From NCBI RefSeq assembly GCF_029784165.1, contig NC_073694.1, positions 166,126,118-166,190,117 of the forward strand: a DNA stretch of 64,000 nucleotides, in the 5' to 3' direction. The notes beneath the pieces are model-generated. The model was not told the origin of the DNA and made no database searches. It saw nothing but the letters and a program-made list of their open reading frames with translations. Position 1 is the first letter of the stretch. The number at the start of each line of letters is the position of its first letter. Both the position numbers and the translations under genes were made by a program. This stretch comes from Wyeomyia smithii (taxonomy: Eukaryota; Arthropoda; Insecta; Diptera; Culicidae). This document shows positions 35,670 through 47,725 of the stretch, piece after piece.

Positions 35670-37600
35670 GATGGCGGGGTGTGCGATTCAATCTTCATTG
35701 TATTGCGACGCAGCAACGGCGGTGTGCAGGTTGCTTTGTTTTGATTATTTTGATAGCGCGGTTTTGGATTAGAGCGCTTCATTTATTTTAGGATGGCGCA
35801 TGATTAATTATATTTATCCACTATATAAAAATGGATTTACGTAACGCAGATTTTATTGATATTATTCCCGCCGTTACTGAGGTGCACAATAAGCACCATC
35901 ATTTTAAATCAAGAAAGTAAGCGGTGACATGTGCGTTTTATTGCAATAAAATATTTGTAGAGTTCGGAACAATATATTTGTGAAACATTAAGGGTTTCTT
36001 AATAATAAAAATTGTGATATCATTCACATAACGTAAAACGTGGCGGCGGGGCTGTGCGATTCAAACCTCATTGTGTGCGATGCAACTACGGCGATGTGCA
36101 GGTTGCTTAATTTTGATTATTTTGATAGCGCAGTGTTGGATTAGAGCGCTTCATTTATTTTAGGATGGTGCATGATTAATTATTTTATTCCACTATATAA
36201 AAATGGATTTACGTAACGCAGATTTTATTGATGTTATTTCCGCCGTTACCGAGGTGCACAATAAGCACCATCATTTTAAATCGTTTAAAATCAAGAAAGT
36301 AAGCGGTGACATGTACGTTTTATTGCAAGAAAATATTCGTTGAGTTCAAAACAATATATTTGTGAAACATTTAGGGCTTCTAAATTATAAAAATTGTGAT
36401 ATCAGTCGCATAATGTAAAACGTGGTGGCGGGGCTGTGCAATTTATGCCTAGTGGTATGCGACACAGCAGCGGCGGTGTACAGATAGCTTTGTTTTGATT
36501 ATTTTTATAGCGCAGTATTGAATTAGAGGGCTTCATTCATACGATGCTTCATGATTAATCTACTATATTAAAATGGAATTACGTAATGCAGATCTTATTG
36601 ATATGATTCCCGCCATTTTTGAGGTGCAATGGTAATGGTAATTATTTTAAATCGTTCTAAGTCATAAAAGTAAGCTGTGACGTGTACGTTCTATTGCAAG
36701 AAAATATTCGTAGAGTTCGAAACAATATATTTGTAAAACATTTAGGGTTTCTTAATAATAAAAATTGTTTTATTATTCACATAACGTAAAACGTGGTGAC
36801 GGGGCTATGCGATTCAAACCTCGTTATGTGCGATGCAGCAACGGCGATGTAGCTTTGTTTGTTTTGATTATACAGGTTGCCTTGTTTTGATTATTTTGAT
36901 AGCGCAATATTGGATTAGAGCGCTTCATTTATAGGATGGTGCATGATTAATTATTTTTATCCACTATATAAAAATGGATTTACGTAACGCAGATTTTATT
37001 GATATTATTCCCGCCGTTACTGAGGTGCACAATAAGCACCATCATTTTAAATTGTTTCAAATCAAAAAAAGTAAGCTGTTACATGTACGTTTTGTTACAA
37101 GAAAATATTCGTAGAGTTTGAAGAATATATTTGTGAAACATGTAGGGTTTCTTAAGAATGAAAACTGTGATATCATTCACATAATGTAAAACGTGGCGGC
37201 GGGGCTGTGCGAATTATACCGACTGGGGTGCGACGCAACAACGGCGATGTGCAGGTTGCTTTGTTTTGATTATTTTGATAGCGCAGTATTGGATTAGAGC
37301 ACTTCATTTATAGGATGGCGCATGATTAATTATTTTTATCTACTATATAAAAATGAAATTTCGTAACGCCGAGCTTATTGATACTATTCCCGCCGTTTCT
37401 AAGGTACACAATAAGCACCATGATTTTAAATCGTCCTTATCAAGAAAGTAAGCAGTGGCATGTATGTTTTATCGCAAGGAAATATTGGTAGAGGTCGAGG
37501 CAATATATTTGTGAAACAGTTACGGTTTTGTGATAATAAAAATTGTGATTTTTTTTCTTCATCTAAATGATAAAAATTGTGATATCATTCACATAACATT
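35670..37600 (+). repeat. Five-unit satellite (~370-400 bp) with recurring micro-ORF
   Basis: Units start near 35670, 36041, 36423, 36794 and 37193 at a 'ggcggcggggctgtgcgatt' phrase and end at 'atcattcacataacgtaaaacgt'. Each has 'gattagagcgcttcattta', then TATATAAAA (or TATATTAAA) directly followed by an ATG frame: 35831-35920 (29 aa), 36203-36343 (46 aa), 36573-36635 (20 aa), 36974-37114 (46 aa), 37353-37451 (32 aa). They share the start M(D/E/K)(L/F)RNA(D/E)(F/L)ID, and all but the third also share HNKHH. An AATAAA-type site ('aataataaaaattgtga') follows near most unit ends. Because the TATA abuts the ATG, it could not drive that ATG in the usual way. Translation is unproven. Confidence 0.8.
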
Positions 37601-38450
37601 TAACATGAATAAAACCTGACTTTTTTTCGTTCAACCTTCAACGTTCACCATATAATTCGAAATTCAAAGCGATGGCATGTGGTTGATATTCAGACGAGGC
37701 ATTCGAGGAGAAATTATAGGTATTTGATTACTAAAGATATAATTCACAAGACTTCGAAAAACATGAAAAACCGTGACTTTTCATGCTTGATTTACCTCTA
37801 AATCAAAGTCTGAAGCGATGATTTGTGTTTTTTTTTTCTATAATAAAATGTTTGTTATTGTTTCGGATAGACATGTGTGGGAAAGTTATGGTTTTTTTTT
37901 TACTAAAAACTGAGCTTATAATGCAAAATCATGTCTTTTTATGCTCCATTTTTCCTTTAAATCGTAGTTCTTTTTTTTCTACATTAAAATGTTCGGAAAA
38001 ATATTTGAGGAGAAATATGTTTCACGCATATTTCAAGCAGTTTTGTGAATAATGACTTTTAATGCTCAAACTTCATCTAAATCAACATTAAAAGCGATGA
38101 TATGTTTTTTTTTTTCAAAAAAAATGTTTGATGATGTTTAGAAGAGACATTTGAGGAGAAACAACAGGTACCTGATAACTAAAAATTGAGATATTATTCA
38201 CCACATAAAACATTCATAATGATGATATTTATTGCGTGATTCGCCTCTAACTCGAATTTCAAAGCAATGACATAAAGTGATTTCTTACATTGAAATGTTC
38301 GGTAATGCTTAGCAATGAAATTTAAGGATATATGACAAATGAAGAAAATATGGAAATATATTGCAAATAACTCAATCTGATAAATAAAAATGAGATATTA
38401 TTCATAAAATTACGAAGACATGTAAAATCATGAAAGTTAGTAGCCCAAAA
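37601..38450 (+). repeat. Decayed half-length relatives of the 375-bp satellite
   Basis: Phrases such as 'aaagcgatgatatg', 'aaaatgttcg/tttg', 'gaggagaaa' and 'gatattattcac' repeat about every 150-200 bp in the same order as the 3' half of the preceding units, but without the GC-rich start or the micro-ORF. Confidence 0.65.
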
Positions 38451-38866
38451 ATTGATAAATTTTAATCACATTAAATCGTTGATTCAAATGTGCACGCGAA
38501 GTGATGGTTTTGAATATCCATATTCTAAGCACCGATCTTATTTTTCCGCGTTTCGAACTTATGCGGTTTTTTACGCTAAACGGTGCACTAGATGCGACAT
38601 TATGCGCACTGTGCATAAGCTAAAAAAATCTAATGTCGCACGCAAAACATTTTTTTTTAATTTTCTGCTGGAACGGTATAATATATGACAAATATATGTG
38701 TGCCGCCAATCTCAGACACGAAGCTATTTTCATCAAATACGTAACTACAAACATTGTAACAATCGTGATTTATCTTGCAGATTGTTAGACCTAAACTTAA
38801 AAATAAAAAAAAAAAAACAACCCTAAATGGTCATCTTATATCAGCTCCAGCTGCCATATTTAATTT

Positions 38867-39975
38867 TGTGATGGTAATTTCCGGTTTTTGGCGAACAGCC
38901 CAAGGTAGTCAAATACCATCCAATTTTAGTGTTTTCAGAAACAGGATGATGCCCAGAGGCCAGAAATTATTCACAACAGCCCAATAGATTTTGTATTTAA
39001 AATGACGATTGGAGTATCAGAGGTGAAACGTAATATTTCTGAAGTGAAGTGCGGCAGAGAAATATAAAAAAAAATGATTCGTATAACCGTTATGTGCTTG
39101 ACGGAGTACCCGGGTACCTTTTAAAGTTTCATAAAACGGAATTTCATAGTTCACTGCAATCAAAGCTCATTGAAAGGGAACTTTTGATAACATTAATTTT
39201 TATGTAATAACAATATGCCTAACGGGGTACCCGCGTACCCAAAGATTGTAATTCTTGTAACATTGACAATTATCTTCCGATTTCGACACTTTTAGCATCA
39301 AAAGATTCAGTTACTTCTCTGCATTGAAATCAGATTCAGCGGTGCCTCGAAAGAATTTTCTCATTGCCGAAAATCTGGGTTTTCGGAGATATGTTGCAAA
39401 ACTGAAGAATTTCATGAATTTTCGAGCAGAATCTTATAAAACTACTTCCATAGGCCATTTTTATGGTGTTATAGTGATATTCCTCCGAAATGGCCCTTAC
39501 GGAACAGATTCCACCGGGGCTTCTAGTGGACATACAAAACAATTGGATAACACAATGTCACATACTATCCATTATGAATATTTTCAAAACCGGTATTATA
39601 TCTAGAGACTGTCAAACGAACCCCGACGACATTTTGCATTCCAAAATGACCACTTCCGCTATCTGGAAGAGAAACAAATTGACCGAATACGATCGAATAT
39701 AGATAATTTCGAAATCGGGATGGTGCCTATAGACCGGAAATCAACTCCAGACGCAATTTAGAAAACCGAGATGGTGACTTCCGGTTTCTGGAAAACAGCC
39801 ATAATTGACTAAATAGCACCCTATATGAGTACTTTCGGAATCTAAATGATGTCCGGAGACCTGAAAACGACCTCAGCGGCCATTTAGAGTATCAAAATGG
39901 CGACCTCCGGTTTCTGTAAAAGATTAAAAAATGGCCGAATGCCAGCCAAGATGGGTATATCCGGAACGTGAGACA
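38867..39975 (+). repeat. 'gacttccggtttctgg' repeat units
   Basis: A ~130-bp phrase with 'gatggtgacttccggtttct' and 'aacagcc' occurs at about 38867, 39655, 39775 and 39897. The first lies outside and the others inside the TIR element at 39086-40251, so the element has captured or shares this repeat. Confidence 0.6.
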
Positions 39976-40251
39976 CCAATTGTAATTATTCCAATAATAT
40001 TATCAAATATTCATAAAAATCCTCAGTTTCAAAACATATTACCGAAAAAAAAACGGATTTCCGAGAATGAGAATTTCTTTTCGGAGCACCGCTGACACTG
40101 ATTCCAATGGAGATGGTAGAGTTGCTGAATCTTTGAGTACTAAAACTATTGAAATCAGATGAAAATTGTGAAAGTTACAAGAGTTTCAATTTATGGATAC
40201 CCGGGTACCCGCCGGGCATTTAAGGGTGTTTTTTGTCGAGCACATAACGGT
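39086..40251. mobile_element. 1.17-kb TIR element with TA target (mariner-like)
   Basis: ACCGTTATGTGCTTGAC at the left and GTCGAGCACATAACGGT at the right are inverted copies with one mismatch. TA flanks both (39084-39085 and 40252-40253). Inside each end lies a 'gtacccgggtaccc' palindromic block (39107, 39220, 40198). No intact transposase frame; the 93-codon frame at 39324 is unrecognised. Confidence 0.75.
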
Positions 40252-40600
40252 TAATTTCAAATCTATCCCGAGCATCGCCGGAAGGGTTCAACTAGTAAAT
40301 AATATCGAATCAATTATTATATTTAATAAAAAGTGTGTATCAATATTACAACGTCGCAGGTGTTTGAGTTCATGAATAATTAGACTTGTGTAGGTCATTC
40401 GCATTTCCAGGTGCGACAGCCGAAGTGATGACGTGCCTCTAATTTTTAATACAGCGCTATTTCGATCTTGTTCACACCAAACCGCCGTGTAATGTCCGGG
40501 ACAGTGTTATGTTGTCGCCGTGCGAATGAAAAATATCGTTGCCGACGATATTTTTTGCTTCCCGGAGAGTGCACGGCAGCAACTTGCGAAGTTTTTACTA

Positions 40601-40823
40601 GGGTAATCGCTCTTATATTAATCTCATCACGCCTTTCTGATCAATTTATCGTCAAATTTTACCATATTTTCAACGTAAAATTTTCAACCACTTGACAAAA
40701 TCGAGAAGCAAATAGATTTACTTTCAAAATTTGCAGAAATTTGACGGGAAATTGAACAAATGAGAGAAATAAGATTAATATAGGTGCACCTAGGTGCTGA
40801 GATGAATAATGGAACGATTACCC
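40601..40823. mobile_element. 223-bp MITE with TA TSD
   Basis: GGGTAATCG at 40601 and CGATTACCC ending at 40823, with TA on both sides (40599-40600, 40824-40825). Subterminal 'ttatattaatc' and 'gattaatata' also pair. No coding. Confidence 0.8.
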
Positions 40824-41250
40824 TATGTGGCAGTGAAATATTTTCGTTCTTTTATTGCATTTGCACCACGGCTTGGACACTGCCCGGAAGCAGTGGGAAT
40901 AGCGCTTAATTCGCATATAACTTTATATATACAACCCAGAAGTGGACAGGTATGACAAGAGTGGCGCAGAGTCTGAAGCAAGAACAACCAAACGAACCGG
41001 TAAACGCTGAACCAAACGAGCAAAATAAATAAACTTCTCTACTACGCTAGACTTGTCGGAAAGGGTATTGTAATCATTAAACAAAAGTTCACAATAAATT
41101 GAGTTTTTACTCTTTTTGTTTATTTTGATCATTTTCACATCTAAAATACCGTAAACAGATTAAATTGAATTAAATTAAGATTTCTTCTTCTTGTTTATTT
41201 ATTGGAATCATTTCCTGGTAACCACAAGACATGTGTATGTACGCAGCTTT

Positions 41251-41567
41251 TCAATTGTGTTGGCTTGTTTGCCCGATCGATGTCGCAATCGCTGAATCGT
41301 TCGTATCTAAGAAGTAAAATAAAGTAAAAACATAAGCAACTGTTCTCATAACGGGAACATTAAATTTTTACCTTGGCATTCCCGCAGAGGCAAATCTACC
41401 AATCCCTTTGGAGCTTTCTGAACTTTCCAGTTGATTGTTGAACCATGCTGTAATGTTGTTCCAAGAGTTTCCACGGAGCTGCTTAGAGGCAACAATTCAT
41501 CGTCGGTACCAGTTCCAGCAACAGTCGCAATAGTCCTAGCAGCTGCAGTAGTCTCAACGTCTTTTGT
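41251..41567 (-). CDS. Two terminal exons of an unknown spliced gene
   Basis: On the minus strand, 41567-41372 is open for 65 codons (TKDVETTAAARTIATVAG...), immediately preceded by TAG that would serve as an acceptor AG. It ends in CAAG|GTAAAA. A 65-bp intron (41371-41307) has a strong pyrimidine tract and CTTAG acceptor. The frame continues as TNDSAIATSIGQTSQHN and stops at TGA 41253-41251. AATAAATAAA lies about 50 bp downstream (41203-41194). The Ser/Thr-rich C-terminus has no family I recognise. Upstream exons are not identified: the exon lacks an ATG. Either a host gene end or cargo of the 14-kb TIR segment. Moderate confidence because only composition and splice signals support it. Confidence 0.45.
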
Positions 41568-41827
41568 CTACCATCGACAATAATTTTAGTATGGAAGACA
41601 TTGTCAGTGACTTCTAAATTTATAAAAAATGCCTGAAAAATTGCTGTTAAGATGCATAACAATGAATGAAAATGACAAACACAGTGTTTTTATTGTTCTG
41701 AACAATGATATTTAATGTAAAATTGATGTATTCACAATGAAAAACATAAACTATGTACAATTATAGCAACTTTTAAGTTTTTTTTATGTTATTTTTTTTC
41801 GGGTGCCCTTGTGCTGGTTCGTTTCAC

Positions 41828-41962
41828 TTAAGTTCGGCATTGGGAAGCTTGAAGCACACCAGATATAGGTCTCAGCTTCTTGTTGACTGCGGCCACATAC
41901 AGATCCTGCTCGTAATTAATATAAAGCATCCGCTTAACAAAGCGGACTTTGTAGCCTTGCGG
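41828..41962 (-). CDS. Possible terminal exon fragment, unknown
   Basis: A 44-codon minus-strand frame (PQGYKVRFVKRMLYINYEQD, then LYVAAVNKKLRPISG, ending QCRT and a stop) follows a CATAG that could be a splice acceptor. An AATAAAAA lies about 135 bp downstream. The amino-acid composition looks protein-like (KRMLYINYEQDLYVAAVNKK), but I do not recognise it. It could be a decayed gene piece, and its relation to the exons at 41251-41567 is unclear. Confidence 0.3.
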   Translation of the reverse strand, partial: PQGYKVRFVKRMLYINYEQDLYVAAVNKKLRPISGVLQASQCRT

Positions 41963-41967
41963 CTATG

Positions 41968-42660
41968 CAGCTCCTCACTTCGAACTACCGATGCTCGTGG
42001 TACGCATTTTTTATATTTCAGTCAAATAGCCTAAATATTTTCGATAAAGAATTTATTTTTATCAAACTTATTATTCAATTAGTATGCTATGCAGTATTTT
42101 GTTGAGTCATTGATAGAATATTGCATTTTTACAAGAGTAAAAAAATGGTTTGCTCGATTTGATCAGTGAACCAACTTCAGCGTGATTCGAACCAGGATCA
42201 TTCTTTCTCTGTCATCAATGAGATCAATCAAAGTGTATCATGAAAAAAACTGAAACTGGTTCGAATCAGGTTTAAAAACCCTGCATTTATTCATCTGCTT
42301 TGCGCCTCGGCTATGTTCTAGAACTGATGCATTTTTTGTTGTTTTCAATAGAAACGCCTAAACAAGGATTTGAATTTAAAGTTCTTAAGAGTTTATATAT
42401 ACTTGTGTGCTCGCGATCAAAAGTATTTTATCTTTCTTGAGAGTTGAAAAGTTAATGAGTTTTCTTTTAAATAATGAGATCTTACCTTTCTTTTTCAAAA
42501 GAAAATATTAATAACTGGACTCACTGGAGTTCATGTACCAAAATATAATTTTTTCGACATTCCTCGCAATGAGCATGATACAGAAAGAACTACTTGTCGG
42601 AAACACGAAAAATCCTGTACGCTATACCTGAACGTAGGATTTTGCATCATTAACTTTAAA
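41968..42660. other. No feature recognised
   Basis: AT-rich sequence without convincing frames, repeats or RNA genes. Confidence 0.4.
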
Positions 42661-42704
42661 TCGGTTCTACTGCTCAGACATCCTTTAAATCGGTTCTACT
42701 GCTC

Positions 42705-42922
42705 CAGACACCTCCCAGATGGTCTCGAGGAACGATGCTGGCCTAACAAACCAGTCGTCGTAGGTTCGAGTCTCGACTCGGGTGAGACTGTTAGTGTCAG
42801 TAGGATCGTAGCGCTAGCCCCGCAATTGTCCCGTACACGAAACAGTTGGCTGCGAAGTCTGTGTATAATAAACAGAAGGTCGAGTTCCGAATCGGAATGT
42901 AGCACCAAGGCTTTGCTTTTTT
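42705..42922 (+). mobile_element. tRNA-derived SINE
   Basis: An A-box-like TGGTCTCGAGG at 42720 and a B box GGTTCGAGTCT at 42763 are followed by a body ending 'gtagcaccaaggctttgc' and a T-run. 'tactgctc' flanks it (42697-42704 and 42923-42930). An extra upstream copy of the flank (tactgctcagac, 42668-42679) leaves the exact TSD open. Confidence 0.8.
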
Positions 42923-42935
42923 TACTGCTCAGACC

Positions 42936-44980
42936 ATTCTGATTTTTAAAGGAAAAATAATCTAGTCTAAAACATCAAATTTTTTTAATTGCAATTTTTT
43001 GAAATTTCGTATCCTTTTAAATAAGAGAAATAAAAAATATATTTCGATTTTTTCTCCTTAACATGAGAGTAACCCCTTTTAGTATAGATTAATTTATTAT
43101 TGTAAAAATGATGAACGCATACTTAACTTTCCCTGATAGGTGACTGTATTTTTTTGTAAAGAGCAATTCCACAAGAACGGGTCCCCAATTGATTCGACCC
43201 TTTTTAATTTGGCTGAAAATTTGCATAGTTGTTTCTATGGGCAAAAGATGTAATTTTGTGCTATTGGTTTGACTTCCTGAAGCACGTCTCATTTTTGGGG
43301 AGCTATTTAAAAATGCAATTTTGGAAAGGTATTGGTAATTACAAATATTTTTAGAGCCGCTTAAAAGGTTTTTTGATAGGTATGATGTCTTTGGCAAATA
43401 TTGTCTTTCCGAAAATATAACTATATTTTTTGTTTGAAAAAAAAGGAAGAGAAAAACAAAAAAAAATATTTTAAAAACTCATTTTTTCAATACCGATTTT
43501 TTTTATAAAAATACAATAAAATACCTAACACTGAAATTGGTTCAATCGTGGAGAAATAAAAAACAAATTAAGATGTTTTGGATTTTTTTTTAATTATTAT
43601 ATTTGGAAGGACCAAATTGTTATCTGCAACTGTGCAGAAGACACTATGCAAATCAAAGAAAACGTTTTAGCTTTAAAAATTGTTCGAATCACCAATAGAG
43701 CAGTCTGATTAGTTTCTAATTTTTCTGCTAACTATTTTTTGAAAGAAAAATTTTTTTTTCAGGGTATTTTCTTCGGAAAAAAAAAATTATCTACAACTTT
43801 GCCGAAGACGACACTACGATCACGAAACTGAGCAATTTTTATTGGCAGTGATGTTTTTTATAACTCAATTGTAACCCTATTCATACGATTGAAATGATTT
43901 AATGTTGAAAATGTTACTAAAAACATTTATTCTGCTCGGTGCAATAAGTGAAGTAACCCATAATTGTAGTGATGTTACGTTTTGCGGTGCACAATGGTGG
44001 GTCAGTCCATATTTTACACTAAACATGAACACTAAAAATGATTAATTAACAAAAAATGTGTCGCTGCTCGGTGCGCTTCGGTGCAGTGACGATTCCGACG
44101 ATAACTTATATATTGTTAATACACTCCCAATATAACATGTTTCACTAGCTTTTCAAAAATTAGTTGTTTCAAAAAATTATACCAAGCACAAAATGACGTC
44201 TTTTGCCCATAGAAACGTCTATTGAAATTGATTCCCGTCGATTGTTAAAACGTTTTTTAAGTAGACCGCATTTAAAAACTTTAGTATCCTAGAGTCGCGA
44301 GAGTTTCCAAAAAACGCGTTAATTTCAAAATCCGCGAGTAAATTCTGAAATTCGCGTAGAAAAATGTTATTTCGTAAAAAAATTTAATCATATCTGCTTA
44401 ATTCTTTCGAAAAAATTAATAAGAAGTGCTATTTCATATAGGAATAAATATGAAAAAACCCTTAGAAACATATCTCGTAAAATAACGACTTTTTTGGGAA
44501 ATTCGAGTAAAATACGCGTTAATTCCAAAATTCGTTGTTTACCCACTTTTGAAGTATTTAGAAAAGTTTTGGAATTAATGATGATTCCGGACTCACCATG
44601 TTTGTTCCACGTGTCTGGTATTACCCGCGTGAAAAGCGATTTAAACGCCAGTGCATCGGGCATTCCAAGTGAAGTAAAATAAAAAAAAAAGAAATATTTA
44701 TTTTATATCCGTTAAACACAAATTTGAATATATTTTCTATGATTCGATTATCCGGAAAAATCGATAATCCAGAATGATTTTTTTCTATGTTCCTGATAAT
44801 CGAGTCCGGCCTGTAACGATGAACCACGACAGTCGAAAAGTTAAGAAACTTTATAAAACGCCGACAATTAAAAAAAACATCAAGCTCATACTGGCATGAT
44901 ATTACCTGTAGCCAATTTTAAACATCATTTAAACTTAGCATGCCCTGGGCCTGTTGACAATTGCAGTTTTCTACAAGTGC
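42936..44980. other. AT-rich repeat remnants; no gene
   Basis: 'gtttctatgggcaaaaga' at about 43229 recurs inverted at about 44200 ('tcttttgcccatagaaac'), with weaker similarity around it, suggesting the ends of an old TIR or foldback element of about 1 kb. 44280-44530 has 'acgcgttaatt' phrases like those at 47040-47390. Confidence 0.45.
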
Positions 44981-44984
44981 TATT

Positions 44985-45957
44985 CTGCCCATAATTCAAA
45001 AATTGGCTAATACGTCATAGGCATCAAATCGAGAAAAACGCATTTTAAAGTTTTTCGTCGGTACAACATATTTTGACTGTCGATGACAACATTTTATTGA
45101 GTATATCACCCTTCATATATGCTGGAACTTTGCCCTTGAGTTGAAACAGAGAAATCTGCAGGAAAATTCCATCCGCTACGTATTTTTAACGCAGTAGCCG
45201 TTTTTTCAATTATAAACGAGAGGACAGTCGACAAACCGGTGTGCAATTTGGCTGATATCCGTACGATGTGAATTATATCGTGCTCGTTGGTGATGAAAAT
45301 TGTTTGTAATTTAGTAGAACAACACGGAAGCACAAGTGAGGGCGAAAAGGACGACAAGACAATTGTTTCGTGCAGTAATATAACAATACATATAACGAAA
45401 ATATTATTATTCATGATAATTTCACAATCCACTTTCCTATTTTTTCACATCAAATATAAAATGAAATCTGAATTTTCTCTTCAATATTACTTCTAATCAA
45501 AGAGCTAAATAGCATTTTTAAGAATGTAAAGATTTATGACAGAAGGAAACAGTCACGCGTTTTGATAATTGGGTTTCGCAGCACCGCAAATAAATTCTTG
45601 TTGCATCAAATATGTTGTTCGTAAATAGTCAAATTTGATGCAAGGGCCTTACGATCGCTTACCTGTCGCCAGTAACCACCAGGCTACAACACACTTTCGA
45701 AAGTTAGATGAAACAAAGTACAGTAATAATACACTGGTTCGTGAACATGCCACTGGTAGAAACATATTGGATATTAGCCAACTTCTGAATTATTTTGGAT
45801 ATAAGCCAAAATTGTTTCACCTCTGCTGCCTTCCCAAATGCATTTTTTGACAATCGGCTTACGTACGGACCTTGTTTAGGGTGTTAACCGTCTTGAGAAA
45901 CTGTTTTCCCGATTTTGGTGAAAATGGCATATCAGCCGTTTTCTGAATTATGGGCAG
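44985..45957. mobile_element. 973-bp TIR element with TSD TATT
   Basis: CTGCCCATAATTCA at the left and TGAATTATGGGCAG at the right, with the similarity extending inward (aaaattggctaata / aaaacggctgata). TATT flanks both ends (44981-44984, 45958-45961). The internal 746 bp (45159-45904) is repeated at 47726-48471. A minus-strand 108-codon frame with a hydrophobic N-terminus is present but unsupported. Confidence 0.75.
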
Positions 45958-46198
45958 TATTGTGTTAAACTAATATTAACATATTGTATTTTACATTACA
46001 TTATTTTACATAAAATAAATTTATTTGACAAAAAAAACTGGACAAAAAAGTTTCCAGTTCAGTCGATCAAGTCTAAGTTTCTTGAAGCTTTAAGGATTGA
46101 GAAATCATCCTTTTTGAGAGTCAGTAGTCCCCGTTAACTACGTGAAACTAAAAAATAGCAGATTCGATCAACTAATCAACTCGATCAACTAGTGTGTG

Positions 46199-46649
<451 letters not shown>

Positions 46650-46650
<1 letters not shown>

Positions 46651-46941
46651 AAAATTGTTCTTAATGGGCAAAGAAAGGTTTGAAAATACTAATAGGTAAT
46701 GCGAAATGGGTTTTCACGCATCCTTCAGTAACAGTTCACAGTCGTGCATCAAAAAAAATTTTTTTTGCTTGTTGAAATTTTCTTTGAATGGGCATAACCA
46801 AGGTTTAAAAAGACTGATAGGTGTTGGAAAATAGGTTTTCGCGCATCTTTGGGTAACCATCAGCAGTCTTGCATCAATAAGAAATTTTTTTTGCTTGTTG
46901 AAAATTGTACTAAATGGGCATAAGACTACGGTTTGAAAATA
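46650..46941 (+). repeat. ~125-bp tandem repeat, 2.4 copies
   Basis: Units begin 'gaaaattgttc/ttctttgaatgggc' at 46650, 46774 and 46900 and end 'ttttttttgcttgtt'. Confidence 0.8.
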
Positions 46942-47389
46942 CACAGGGGTCACTTTTGACGCGGTTGGTTGTACCGCATTCAAAAGATTAGATTAGACAT
47001 ACTTATACTAAACCTATTTTATACCGCGTACAAATAATCTTATAACCGAGTAAAAATAATCCGCGTTATTGTAAAAATATCCCGTTCAGAAAAACGCATA
47101 AAAGAACCCGCGTAAAAAGCGGTGTACCGATAGATTGTGGAATAAATTTTTGCATAAATTAAAAAAGAAACAACAATTTTTTTACGCGGGTTTTTTTTAC
47201 GTGGATTCCGGAATTTACGCGTTTTTTTTACGCGGATTCCGGAATTTACGCGGTATTTTTTTTTGCCCGGATTTCGGTTTCCCTTCACTCGGAATGCAAA
47301 ATTAACGATGTTTTTTTTACGCGGATTCCGGAATTTACGCGGTTTTTTTTACGCGGCACGTATCCCCCGCGTAAAAAGCGACTTTAGTG
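46942..47389. mobile_element. 448-bp TIR MITE in a TA target, with internal ACGCGG repeats
   Basis: CACAGGGGTCACTTTTGACG at the left pairs with the complement of CACTAAAGTCGCTTTTTACG at the right; TA on both sides. Inside, 'acgcggattccggaatttac' plus a T-run recurs three times (about 47197, 47229, 47318). Confidence 0.65.
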
Positions 47390-47519
<130 letters not shown>

Positions 47520-47580
47520 GTCAGCTTCCTATTATATGCAAAATCGAACTTCCCAATAATTTTTATGAAATGTTCCAAAA

Positions 47581-47715
47581 TAAAATTAAACAACGACAAT
47601 CAGTGGCTAGAAAACGTGTCACAGTAAAATTCACAACAAAACTTGAATGCAAAGTTTTAATTTGATCAATCTGTTTCCAGCATGCATATGAGAGCAGTCG
47701 GGAAAAAGAAATCAA
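47581..47715 (+). repeat. 135-bp direct repeat X, copy 1
   Basis: Identical to 48481-48615 (offset exactly 900 bp). The two copies bracket the 746-bp block Y. Confidence 0.95.
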
Positions 47716-47725
47716 GCAGAGCAGT

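Noticed and set aside
35822..35830. TATATAAAA as a promoter for the satellite micro-ORF
   Set aside because: It abuts the ATG, so transcription would be expected to start downstream of that ATG.
40494..40600. Cys/Arg-rich frame considered as a THAP-like zinc finger
   Set aside because: Cysteine spacing and the conserved Trp/Pro positions do not fit. The frame ends within a few codons once the MITE is removed.
45106..45432. 108-codon minus frame with a hydrophobic, signal-like N-terminus
   Set aside because: Lies inside a TIR element, and no other coding support was found. Its duplicate at 47712-47999 is identical only because the DNA was copied recently.
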